A DNA stretch of 64,000 nt from Vibrio sp. B1FLJ16 (GTDB lineage: Bacteria > Pseudomonadota > Gammaproteobacteria > Enterobacterales > Vibrionaceae), in the NCBI RefSeq assembly GCF_905175385.1, contig NZ_HG992749.1, positions 496,001 to 560,000 of the forward strand, read 5' to 3'. Shown here one piece after another: positions 56,683 to 64,000 of the stretch (its first letter is position 1; the number at the start of each line of letters is the position of its first letter). The notes beneath the pieces were generated by a model. That model was not told the origin of the DNA, searched no databases, and saw nothing but the letters and a program-made list of their open reading frames with translations. Position numbers and translations under genes: made by a program.

Positions 56683-57192
56683 ATGAGTGAAAAAGCACTG
56701 ACGTTAAAACAATCTGGTGTACGTTGGCTGTGGCTAGCGATAGTAATTTTTTTAGCTGATATTGGCATCAAATACGTTGTGATGAACAACATGGGTTATG
56801 GTTGGGCAAATCGTATTGAAATCTTGCCTTTTTTTAACCTTCTGTATGTCCATAACTACGGTGCTGCGTTTAGCTTTTTGAGTGATCAGGCTGGCTGGCA
56901 ACGTTGGCTGTTTACCGGTATCGCTTTTGTAGTAACTGGTCTTTTGACTTACTGGATGAGCAAGTTACCAGCGAAAGAAAAGTGGAATAACATCGCTTAC
57001 GCCATGATTATCGGTGGTGCGGTAGGTAACGTATTTGACCGCGTCATACATGGTTTTGTGGTCGACTACTTAGACTTTTTCTGGGGCAGCTATCACTGGC
57101 CTGCATTCAACCTTGCAGATATGGCTATCTGTGTAGGTGCTGCGATGATCGTTCTTGATGGCTTTCGTAAGAAAGACGTTTTGAAAGCGTAA
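56683..57192 (+). CDS. lspA: Lipoprotein signal peptidase (signal peptidase II)
   Basis: Aspartic protease of the inner membrane that cleaves the signal peptide of diacylglyceryl-modified prolipoproteins. 169 residues, four membrane segments. Catalytic Asp residues are in [15 protein letters not shown] and [11 protein letters not shown]. The conserved [17 protein letters not shown] segment appears as [14 protein letters not shown]. Follows ileS as usual; the gene acts after Lgt. Confidence 0.96.
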   Translation: MSEKALTLKQSGVRWLWLAIVIFLADIGIKYVVMNNMGYGWANRIEILPFFNLLYVHNYGAAFSFLSDQAGWQRWLFTGIAFVVTGLLTYWMSKLPAKEKWNNIAYAMIIGGAVGNVFDRVIHGFVVDYLDFFWGSYHWPAFNLADMAICVGAAMIVLDGFRKKDVLKA

Positions 57193-57230
57193 ATCGTGGC
57201 AGCATATATTGTGAAAAGTTGAATAACCTT

Positions 57231-57264
57231 AAGCGTCGTCGGTTGATTCCGGCGACGCTTTTTA
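57231..57264 (+). terminator. Terminator after lspA
   Basis: 12-bp stem AAGCGTCGTCGG (57231-57242)/CCGGCGACGCTT (57249-57260), one wobble pair, loop TTGATT, then TTTTT. It likely ends the ribF-ileS-lspA transcript. Confidence 0.85.
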
Positions 57265-57265
57265 G

Positions 57266-57392
57266 TATACCCGTCATATTTGAAGCTGCAGCGTTGTTGA
57301 CTGCGATAATTCCCCCTAATCACATAGCGCACTATGCTCATAGGGATGAATTACCTTGTCGCCTAGCCGCAACTCCAACTATTTAGGGTATA
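57266..57392. repeat. ERIC-like intergenic repeat
   Basis: 127 bases bounded by TATACCC (57266-57272) and GGGTATA (57386-57392). The interior follows the ERIC/IRU pattern: TATACCCGTCATATTTGAAG at the left, a central partly palindromic core with TATGCTCATAGGGATGAATT, and GCAACTCCAACTATTTAGGG at the right. 127 bases is the full ERIC length. It lies between lspA and fkpB. Confidence 0.75.
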
Positions 57393-57431
57393 GACTAAGA
57401 AAAACTATAATGAATTCAAGGAAGCAGTAAC

Positions 57432-57863
57432 GTGACAACAATAAATCAAGATTCGGCAGTAACGCTGCATTTCACCATCAAAATGAAAGATGGCTCTGTA
57501 GCTGACAGCACTCATAATATGGGTAAGCCAGCTAAATTTGTAATGGGTGATGGTAGTCTGAGTGAAAACTTTGAACAGTGCTTATTAGGATTACCAGTAG
57601 GTGAGAAAAAAGCAATTGAACTGAAAGCGCAAGATGCTTTTGGTATGCCGAACCCGGATCATATTCACCATATGGATCGCACCAAGTTCGTTGGCGATGC
57701 AGAAGTTGAGGTTGGAACTATCATGGCATTCAGCGGCCCTGATGGTATGGAAATCCCGGGCATTATTACTGAAATCGCCGGTGATTCAGTAACCGTTGAC
57801 TTCAATCATCCTCTGGCAGGGCAAGACGTGACTTTCGAAGTCGAGATTTTGTCAGTAGAATAG
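57432..57863 (+). CDS. fkpB: FKBP-type peptidyl-prolyl isomerase FkpB (SlpA)
   Basis: Prolyl isomerase with chaperone activity. 143 residues from GTG 57432, with AAGGAAG upstream. FKBP half: VTLHFTIKMKDGSVADST, FVMGDGSLSENFEQCLLGLP, VGEKKAIELKAQDAFG; the inserted flap (IF) domain follows (about 75-125), typical of SlyD/SlpA proteins but without a His-rich tail. Pairs with ispH, as in E. coli. Confidence 0.94.
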   Translation: MTTINQDSAVTLHFTIKMKDGSVADSTHNMGKPAKFVMGDGSLSENFEQCLLGLPVGEKKAIELKAQDAFGMPNPDHIHHMDRTKFVGDAEVEVGTIMAFSGPDGMEIPGIITEIAGDSVTVDFNHPLAGQDVTFEVEILSVE

Positions 57864-57887
57864 CAACCCCAATTTAAGATAATTTCC

Positions 57888-58853
57888 ATGAGCAATGAAA
57901 TGAAAATCCTTTTAGCTAACCCACGCGGTTTTTGTGCAGGTGTAGACCGTGCGATTAGCATCGTAGAACGTGCGCTAGAGATGTATCAGCCGCCGATCTA
58001 TGTTCGTCATGAAGTGGTTCATAACCGTTTTGTGGTTGAAGGGCTAAAACAGCGAGGCGCGATCTTCGTAGAAGAGTTGCATGAAGTGCCTGATAACAAC
58101 ATTGTGATTTTTTCTGCTCATGGTGTATCTCAAGCAGTACGTAAAGAAGCCAAGCAACGTGATCTTACGGTGTTTGATGCCACCTGTCCGCTGGTTACGA
58201 AAGTCCATATGGAAGTTGCTCGTGCCAGCCGCCGCAATATGGAAGTGGTTTTAATTGGCCACGCCGGTCACCCTGAAGTGGAAGGTACCATGGGGCAGTA
58301 CGCCAGTGAAACGGGCGGTATGTATTTAGTTGAAACACCAGCGGATGTTGAGAAGCTAAAAGCGATCGTTAAAGATCCGTCAGATCTGCATTACGTAAGC
58401 CAGACTACGCTTTCTGTTGATGAAACAGCGGATGTGATTGAAGAGTTACGTCGTGTATTCCCGGATATCCAGGGGCCACGTAAAGACGATATCTGCTACG
58501 CGACTCAGAACCGTCAGGACGCAGTACGTGAAATGGCGAGTGACGTGGATGTGATGGTCGTTGTTGGTTCTAAGAACTCATCTAATTCCACCCGTTTAAA
58601 AGAGCTGGCAGAGAAACTTGGTACACCGGGTTACCTCACGGATTGCCCTGAAGACATCAGGCCTGAGTGGTTCGAAGGCAAAACCAGAGTTGGTGTGACA
58701 GCAGGCGCTTCTGCACCAGAAGAACTGGTCAATCAAATTCTTGAGCGTATTAAAGAGCTGGTTGGTGCCCGTGAAGTCGATGAAGTGCTGGGCCGCGAAG
58801 AAAACATGTTCTTCGAAGTGCCGAAAGAGTTACAGATAAAGCAAGTTGACTAA
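57888..58853 (+). CDS. ispH: 4-hydroxy-3-methylbut-2-enyl diphosphate reductase IspH
   Basis: Last enzyme of the MEP isoprenoid pathway; makes IPP and DMAPP with an iron-sulfur cluster. 321 residues ([20 protein letters not shown]); the second Met at 57900 matches the E. coli start. The three cluster Cys are visible in [22 protein letters not shown] and [11 protein letters not shown]. Other motifs: [38 protein letters not shown] and [13 protein letters not shown]. It follows fkpB by 24 bases. Confidence 0.96.
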   Translation: MSNEMKILLANPRGFCAGVDRAISIVERALEMYQPPIYVRHEVVHNRFVVEGLKQRGAIFVEELHEVPDNNIVIFSAHGVSQAVRKEAKQRDLTVFDATCPLVTKVHMEVARASRRNMEVVLIGHAGHPEVEGTMGQYASETGGMYLVETPADVEKLKAIVKDPSDLHYVSQTTLSVDETADVIEELRRVFPDIQGPRKDDICYATQNRQDAVREMASDVDVMVVVGSKNSSNSTRLKELAEKLGTPGYLTDCPEDIRPEWFEGKTRVGVTAGASAPEELVNQILERIKELVGAREVDEVLGREENMFFEVPKELQIKQVD

Positions 58854-58876
58854 GTCTTCCGACTATAATTAGAAAC

Positions 58877-58910
58877 AAAAATGCCTGATGAGATCCATCA
58901 GGCATTTTTA
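58877..58910. terminator. Bidirectional terminator between ispH and ybjL-like gene
   Basis: Perfect 14-bp stem AAAAATGCCTGATG (58877-58890)/CATCAGGCATTTTT (58896-58909), loop AGATC, between converging genes. Confidence 0.9.
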
Positions 58911-58928
58911 TGTTCAGCGAGACATTTG

Positions 58929-60611
58929 CTAACTGATAATAATGAGGAAGGTACCCGCTAGTGTCATCAGGATATTGGCGATGGCATAGGTACCGGCATA
59001 GCCGAGAGCCGGAATGGTGGATTTTGCATACTCATTAACAATATCCATCGCAGGTCCGCAGGTTCTGGCACCGATGATCGCACCAAACAGCATTGCCCGG
59101 TTCATTTTCAGTAAGTAAGCACCGATGAGATAAGCAAAAAAGACCGGAACAACGCTGACGATAAGTGCCAGACCAATCACTTGCGGTCCAACTTGCGTTA
59201 ACTGCTCAAACATTTTACCGCCGGCAGTTAATCCGATCCCCGCCATAAAGCACATTAAACCTAAGTCCTTGAGCATGTTTAACGCACCTTGCGGTACATA
59301 ACCGAACGTTGGGTGGTTTGCTCTTAAAAAGCCCAGAGTGATTCCGGACAGTAATAAGCCTACAGCATTACCGAGGCTAAATGAGAGTTTGCCGAACGTC
59401 ATACTCACCAAGCCGAACATCACGCCTAAGATAAAGAAACTACAAAAAGCCAGCAGATCAGCCATTTGACTGTGAATCGAGATAAAACCAATTTTTGATG
59501 CAAGGCTGTGCACCCGGCTCTTTTCACCACTGACCTGAAGAACGTCACCTTTAGCGAGGATAAGATCAGAGTCCATTGGCATTTCGATCTGGGCTCGAAC
59601 GACACGGTTTAAGAAACAACCGTACTCAGACAAATTAAGATTGGACAGGCGCTTCCCGGCTACAAAATCATTTTTCACCACGATCTCTTCTTCAACGATG
59701 CGCAGGTCAAGTAAGTTACGATCAAAGACTTCTTTGCCGTTGCGAAAGCTTGAATCTAATCGTGCGTGGCTGTCGGGAAAACCAACGAAGGCAATCTCAT
59801 CACCTTCTTGCAGAATTGCGTCGCCGTCAGGATGAGCAATGATGCCATTGCGACGAATGCGTTCGATATGACAACCTGTTCGGGTGTAAATGCCTAACTC
59901 ACGTAAGTTCTTCCCTTCTGTCCAGTCAATCAGCTCCGATCCTACGCGGTACGCACGAATAATAGGCAGGTATACTTTTCTCTGACAGGAACCATTAAGG
60001 CCGCGCTCATGAGCGATTTTCTGAGCGGAGTCATACAGGTTTTCTTTCTGTAGCTTAGGCAGCAACTTAGCAAACATGATCATACTGATTAAACCTACCA
60101 GATAAGCCATCGCATACCCGACAGACAGGTTCTCTAAAACCGTAGAGAGATCAGTATGAGCTGACAGTTCGACAAGATCAGAATGAAGTGCATCACGCAC
60201 CCCTGCAAGAACAGGTGTAGAGGTGAGGGCGCCTGCCATTATACCCGCAGATAATCCGCGTCCAATGCCAAAATAGTACCCAAGGTAATAGGTTAACCAT
60301 ATTGAAGTACCCAGTATGGTTAGACTTAGAATGAGGTAGTGCTTACCATCTCTGAAAAAGATGCTGAAAAAGTTTGGCCCTGCTTCAATACCGACACAGT
60401 AAATAAACAACATAAAGCCAATCGTGAGGTGTTCTGCATCAAAGGTAAAACCCAGGTGACCCATAACAAGTGAAGTAATGAGCACCCCGATTGCGTTGCC
60501 GAGCTGAATATTACCAAGCCGGAGCTTACCCACAGTGAGACCTATAGCTAATACGACGAAGAGAAGAAGAATTGGGTTTTGATCGAGAAGGTATACGACG
60601 TCTATGTTCAC
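58929..60611 (-). CDS. ybjL: Putative transporter, YbjL (aspartate:alanine exchanger family)
   Basis: 560 residues from a GTG at 60611 ([20 protein letters not shown]), which matches the E. coli YbjL N-terminus; a TTG at 60647 would add 12 residues. Two membrane bundles (about 10-190 and 385-560) flank two TrkA-C domains ([39 protein letters not shown]). Each membrane half has an AspT-Asp_Al_Ex type motif ([16 protein letters not shown] [30 protein letters not shown]). Substrate unknown. No strong Shine-Dalgarno is seen for either start. Confidence 0.9.
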   Translation of the reverse strand: MNIDVVYLLDQNPILLLFVVLAIGLTVGKLRLGNIQLGNAIGVLITSLVMGHLGFTFDAEHLTIGFMLFIYCVGIEAGPNFFSIFFRDGKHYLILSLTILGTSIWLTYYLGYYFGIGRGLSAGIMAGALTSTPVLAGVRDALHSDLVELSAHTDLSTVLENLSVGYAMAYLVGLISMIMFAKLLPKLQKENLYDSAQKIAHERGLNGSCQRKVYLPIIRAYRVGSELIDWTEGKNLRELGIYTRTGCHIERIRRNGIIAHPDGDAILQEGDEIAFVGFPDSHARLDSSFRNGKEVFDRNLLDLRIVEEEIVVKNDFVAGKRLSNLNLSEYGCFLNRVVRAQIEMPMDSDLILAKGDVLQVSGEKSRVHSLASKIGFISIHSQMADLLAFCSFFILGVMFGLVSMTFGKLSFSLGNAVGLLLSGITLGFLRANHPTFGYVPQGALNMLKDLGLMCFMAGIGLTAGGKMFEQLTQVGPQVIGLALIVSVVPVFFAYLIGAYLLKMNRAMLFGAIIGARTCGPAMDIVNEYAKSTIPALGYAGTYAIANILMTLAGTFLIIIS

Positions 60612-60797
60612 AGTCTGGCTCGGTAGGTGTGCCTGATAAAGGGCCAAGAATTGTATCTGATTGCTAAAAAAAGGTAAGTGCAGTTAGCTCAGGATTATTG
60701 TTTGTTGATATAGGAATAATCTGACCGAGTACAGCTAGCGCTCTCGTATCCATAAATGGTTTGGTGAGCGCTTTATCAGAGTTGAGAGGGGAGTATC

Positions 60798-61526
60798 TTA
60801 GTGACTGATACCAAGCAGATCTTTGAGAACTTTCAGGTAGCGGCGACTGACCGGGATCTCAAAGCCGGTTTTGGTGATGATTTCCGCTAAGCCATTTTCC
60901 AGCAGTTTAATTTCGCTAATGGCTTTGATGCTGACCAGGTACTGTCTGTGGCAGCGTACCAGTGGTGTTTTTTCTTCCAGTGTCTTAAGTGTTAATTGCG
61001 TACTGGCGGTTTGGCTCAACGAGCGGACATGGACGCCACTGATATCGCTATAGGCGCATTCAACCGTATCGGTTGCCATGATGACGATGCGATTATGACC
61101 AATACAGGGTATTTGATCTAACTTGTCTGGCGTAATAGCTGAAAGCTGCTGAGTCAGTGTCGACTGGCTGATGGTCTTATGTAAGCGCTTAACTGTTTTA
61201 CTGAGGCGATTTGGATCTACGGGCTTTAACAGATAGTCAAAAGCGTTATCTTCGAAAGCCTGAATCGCATACTGGTCATATGCAGTAACAAAGACGACGT
61301 ATGGCATCGTCTCTGGATCAAGCATGCCCAGTAACTCAATCCCTGTCACCTGGGGCATCTGGATATCTAAAAACACCACATCAGGTTTAAGCTCATTGAT
61401 TTTCTTCAGCCCCAAAATGGCGTTTGAGGCATCACCGACCACTTCTACCTGGCCGGTTTCAGACAATAGCTCGGCTAATTCTTCACGAGCAAATTGTTCA
61501 TCATCAATGACGAGTGCGGTTAACAT
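60798..61526 (-). CDS. btsR: LytTR-type response regulator (BtsR/YehT-like)
   Basis: 242 residues. Receiver domain with Asp54 in VVFLDIQMPQ and Lys in DYLLKPVDPNRLS; C-terminal LytTR DNA-binding domain (CHRQYLVSIKAISEIKLLENG, IPVSRRYLKVLK). The gene follows the cognate kinase after 29 bases and lies downstream of a CstA-family transporter gene. In E. coli, BtsSR controls the pyruvate transporter BtsT, a CstA relative, so this system likely controls the adjacent transporter. Confidence 0.9.
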   Translation of the reverse strand: MLTALVIDDEQFAREELAELLSETGQVEVVGDASNAILGLKKINELKPDVVFLDIQMPQVTGIELLGMLDPETMPYVVFVTAYDQYAIQAFEDNAFDYLLKPVDPNRLSKTVKRLHKTISQSTLTQQLSAITPDKLDQIPCIGHNRIVIMATDTVECAYSDISGVHVRSLSQTASTQLTLKTLEEKTPLVRCHRQYLVSIKAISEIKLLENGLAEIITKTGFEIPVSRRYLKVLKDLLGISH

Positions 61527-61555
61527 CCATTATTACCTTTATTGTGACAACTGGT

Positions 61556-63226
61556 TTAAGAATTTGGGGGAATGATAAAACTCATTTTAGTAAATTGATG
61601 CTTCTCACATGCAATTTTTAGCGCTGAATCACGCCCAAATTGATTGGTAAGACGCTTATCGACGATTTCCAGGCCTAAGCCTGAGTGATTATCTTGCGGT
61701 GGCTCAAAGCTGCCTGCATTATCTTCTACCGTAATCAGGTGACCCTGAGGGTGCGCTTGGCTGTATATTTTTACTTTGCCACCTTCCAGCATGTTGGAAA
61801 TGCCATGTTTGATGGCGTTTTCAACCAGGGGTTGGAGTGTAAAGCTTGGTAATTTGATGTCCAGTAACTCTGGCTCTATATCGACTTCAACTTCTAATCG
61901 GTCAGTGAAACGTGCCTTTTCAATGCTCAGATAAGAGTTTACATGAGCGAGCTCTTCTTTGAGTGTGACCGTATTAATATTCTGTTTTAAATTACTGCGG
62001 AAGAAATGCGATAAGTTTTGGATCAGTTCTCGCGCTTTATCCGGATCACGGCGTGTTATGGCGCTGATAGTATTGAGTGCATTGAACAAGAAATGCGGAT
62101 TGACCTGAGCGTGAAGTAATTTGATTTCTGCCTGAGCTAACAAGGCTTGCTGCTGCTGGTAATCACCGTAGAGGATCTGGCTGGAAAGCAGCTGAGCAAT
62201 CCCTTCGGCCATCGACATATTGACGGTTGAAAACAGTTTTCGCTTTGGCTCGTAGAGTTTAATGGTACCGATCACTTCCTTACCTGCTCGCAAAGGAATG
62301 ATAAGAGCAGAGCCGAGTTTACAGTCTTTCGCGATTGAACACTGATAAGGTCGCTCTGAACCATCAAGGTAAATAATGTCATTCTTTTCCATCGAGTCCA
62401 GGGTACTTTGCGATGAAATCGGGGTATCTGGTTTATGGTGATCATCGCCGATACCAACAAAGGCGAGAATTTTCTCCTGATCGGTAATCGCAACCGCGCC
62501 AACTTTGGTCTCCTCGTAAATAATACGAGCAATTTTCTCCGCATTTGCAGTGTTGAAACCGTTACTCAGAATACCCACAGAGCGGTCGGCAATGGTTAGC
62601 GCCCTGCGTGAGAAGGTGGCCGAGTATTTTTCAAAAATGGTTTTTCTATCTTGTAGGATACTCATGAAAAGTGCGGCACCGAATGAGTTGGCGATGATCA
62701 TCGGAGCGGCAATGGCAGAAACTAGCTCATAAGCCTGATCAAACGGTTTTGCGACCGCAAGCAGTAACAGCATCTGCACGACTTCAGCGACAAAAGTGAC
62801 GCTGAACACAACGCTCGGATTGAACAGTAGGGCACCTTTGTTTCGCTTGATCAGATACACATGCAGCAGGCCACCAATCACACCTTCAGCTGTTGTTGAA
62901 ATTGCACAGGCTAAGTCTGTAAATCCACCGAGAGTATAGCGGTGAATACCACCAGTAAGGCCAACGGCGAAACCAACCACCGGGCCGCCAAACAATCCTC
63001 CCATTACCGCACCGATCGCTCGGGTGTTAGCGATAGCATCGTTGATGTGGAGACCAAAATAGGTGCCGAGAATGCAAAAGCCGGAGAAGAGTACGTAACA
63101 AATTAAGCGGTGGCTTAGACGAGAGGAGATACTCAGCAAAGGTAAAATGATGGGTGTTTTACTCAGCATGTAAGCCAATACCAAGTAAACACACATTTGC
63201 TGTAAGAGCGAAATAACCAGTTCCAT
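61556..63226 (-). CDS. btsS: LytS-type sensor histidine kinase (BtsS/YehU-like)
   Basis: 556 residues (E. coli BtsS 561). N-terminal 5TM-5TMR_LYT sensor (about 1-200, GAVMGGLFGGPVVGFAVGLTG, GGFTDLACAISTTAEGVIGG in pieces), a GAF-like middle (KVGAVAITDQEKILAFVGI), and a C-terminal His_kinase domain with the LytS motif QVNPHFLFNALNTIS, then HATPase (LQPLVENAIKHGI, GLGLEIVDKRL). Pyruvate is the ligand of E. coli BtsS; here that is inference from similarity and context. Confidence 0.9.
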   Translation of the reverse strand: MELVISLLQQMCVYLVLAYMLSKTPIILPLLSISSRLSHRLICYVLFSGFCILGTYFGLHINDAIANTRAIGAVMGGLFGGPVVGFAVGLTGGIHRYTLGGFTDLACAISTTAEGVIGGLLHVYLIKRNKGALLFNPSVVFSVTFVAEVVQMLLLLAVAKPFDQAYELVSAIAAPMIIANSFGAALFMSILQDRKTIFEKYSATFSRRALTIADRSVGILSNGFNTANAEKIARIIYEETKVGAVAITDQEKILAFVGIGDDHHKPDTPISSQSTLDSMEKNDIIYLDGSERPYQCSIAKDCKLGSALIIPLRAGKEVIGTIKLYEPKRKLFSTVNMSMAEGIAQLLSSQILYGDYQQQQALLAQAEIKLLHAQVNPHFLFNALNTISAITRRDPDKARELIQNLSHFFRSNLKQNINTVTLKEELAHVNSYLSIEKARFTDRLEVEVDIEPELLDIKLPSFTLQPLVENAIKHGISNMLEGGKVKIYSQAHPQGHLITVEDNAGSFEPPQDNHSGLGLEIVDKRLTNQFGRDSALKIACEKHQFTKMSFIIPPNS

Positions 63227-63259
63227 AATGAACCTAACCTAAAATTATTGCTGTTATTG

Positions 63260-63334
63260 TATACCCAAATAACCTCAAGATGTTTAGCTCTGTGCGTTGC
63301 TACAAAGCCCGTTTCTTAAAGTCACTTGGGTATA
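63260..63334. repeat. 75-base intergenic palindromic repeat (copy 2)
   Basis: TATACCC (63260-63266) to GGGTATA (63328-63334). The arms TATACCCAAATAACCTCAAG and TTAAAGTCACTTGGGTATA are imperfectly complementary. The same family as 36797-36872, with conserved ends and variable middle. It lies between the CstA-family gene and btsS. Confidence 0.7.
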
Positions 63335-63336
63335 AA

Positions 63337-63366
63337 AACAAAAAGAGCCTGCAGTGGGCAGGCTCT
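63337..63366 (-). terminator. Terminator of the CstA-family gene
   Basis: Stem AGAGCCTGC (63344-63352)/GCAGGCTCT (63358-63366), loop AGTGG; on the minus strand followed by TTTTGTTTTT. Confidence 0.82.
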
Positions 63367-63395
63367 ATTTTAATCAGTCAATCAGTGAACTGGGA

Positions 63396-64000
63396 TTAAG
63401 CAGTTTCAGATTCTGCTTGTGGTTGAACTTCGTCAGCCAGTTCAGTGTCACCTTTGCCTTTCGATACTTTGATAACGTAAGCCGTTACTGCTAGTGCGAA
63501 GATGATACCTGCGATGGTCGAGATTTGCATTGGCAGACCAAAGCCTAGCGTGCTGTTGTTCAGAATGAAGCTTGTACATACCGTTGTCATGAACATTGCA
63601 GGGATAGTAGTAATCCAGTGCAGCTTGTTGTGACGAAGCAGGTAAGCCGATGCAGTCCAAAGCATCATAGTTGCTGTTGTTTGGTTAGCGAAACCGAAGT
63701 AGCGCCAGATGATACCGAAGTCTACCTGAGTCAGGATACCGCCGATAACGAACAGTGGCATTGCCATCAACAGACGGTTGCGTAGCGTTTTTTGCTCCAT
63801 GTTGAAGTACTCAGCAAGGATCAGACGGCTTGAACGGAACGCTGTGTCACCTGAAGTGATAGGCAGGATAACTACACCTAGGAAAGCGATGATGCCACCA
63901 AATACACCTAGCAGACCAAATGATGCGCTGTATACCACGTTACCAGGACCACCGTTCTTCACTGCTTCTGACAGAGATTCCAAAGAACCGAAGAAAGACA
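63396..64000 (-). CDS. CstA-family carbon starvation / pyruvate transporter, C-terminal part (runs off right edge)
   Basis: About 201 C-terminal residues are in the window; the reading frame remains open to the right edge. CstA hallmark stretch LPITSGDTAFRSSRLILAEYF, then membrane segments around LLMAMPLFVIGGILTQVDF, ATMMLWTASAYLL, ITTIPAMFMTTVCTSFIL and ISTIAGIIFALAVTAYVI, and an acidic tail. Members import pyruvate or peptides. The LytS/LytTR pair downstream, as with E. coli btsSR-btsT, suggests pyruvate, but this is inference. Confidence 0.88.
   Translation of the reverse strand, partial: SFFGSLESLSEAVKNGGPGNVVYSASFGLLGVFGGIIAFLGVVILPITSGDTAFRSSRLILAEYFNMEQKTLRNRLLMAMPLFVIGGILTQVDFGIIWRYFGFANQTTATMMLWTASAYLLRHNKLHWITTIPAMFMTTVCTSFILNNSTLGFGLPMQISTIAGIIFALAVTAYVIKVSKGKGDTELADEVQPQAESETA

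Noticed and set aside
1..64000. CRISPR arrays, prophage, insertion sequences, tRNA or rRNA genes
   Set aside because: No regularly spaced repeats, integrase of mobile type (XerD is the housekeeping enzyme), transposase, phage structural genes or cloverleaf-like segments were recognised.

Overview
This window is ordinary, gene-dense chromosomal DNA of a Vibrio species. The gene content, the moderate base composition and the order lysS-vpsR, nptA-nhaR-hlyU-rpsT and lspA-fkpB-ispH all point to a Vibrionaceae main chromosome. I see no prophage, insertion sequence, integron cassette, CRISPR array, rRNA or tRNA. Many gene-order blocks match the enterobacterial core: gltBD/yhcC/arcB, arcA near thrLABC, AGCS symporter-yaaA, fldB/xerD-dsbC-recJ-prfB-lysS, tas/mutH/rppH-ptsP-lgt-thyA, and rpsT/murJ-ribF-ileS-lspA-fkpB-ispH.

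Layout: 1-5.0 kb holds the glutamate synthase operon (gltB and the start of gltD, minus strand), divergent from yhcC. arcB and a small lipoprotein gene follow, converging on arcA. From 10.8 to 12.2 kb lie a DUF3293 gene, rraA and a probable outer-membrane protein. The threonine operon (leader peptide, attenuator, thrABC) fills 12.6-17.6 kb. grcA, nfo, ung, a hemerythrin gene, a DUF3545 gene, an alanine/sodium symporter gene, yaaA, srmB, trmN6 and brnQ run to 28 kb. Then come fldB and the xerD-dsbC-recJ-prfB-lysS string, the biofilm regulator vpsR, two small genes, tas, a DUF6482-like gene, mutH, and the rppH-ptsP-tauE-lgt-thyA operon. From 46 kb: a putative metallopeptidase gene with a QEGLA motif, nptA, nhaR, hlyU, rpsT, murJ-ribF-ileS-lspA, fkpB-ispH, a YbjL-type transporter gene, a LytS/LytTR pyruvate-type two-component pair, and the end of a CstA-family transporter gene that runs off the right edge.

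The most notable observation is that three conserved genes carry apparent single-base frameshifts. They are arcA (one extra A in an A-run), nfo (one extra A in an A-run) and mutH (one missing A, scrambling the C-terminus). Sequencing or assembly error is the simplest explanation. Because one of the three is the mismatch-repair endonuclease, a genuine mutator lineage would give the same picture and deserves a direct check.

Other points worth a look: a DnaA-box, IHF-site and GATC cluster between mutH and rppH that resembles a DARS2-type element; two FNR-like boxes spaced exactly 53 bp apart upstream of grcA, as in E. coli yfiD; an unexplained 10+2+10 palindrome between grcA and nfo; an ERIC-like element of 127 bp and other intergenic palindromic repeats; two small unannotated-looking ORFs with good ribosome binding sites; loss of a redox cysteine in ArcB; and a lipobox-like signal on DsbC. 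I found no clearly novel multi-gene system.
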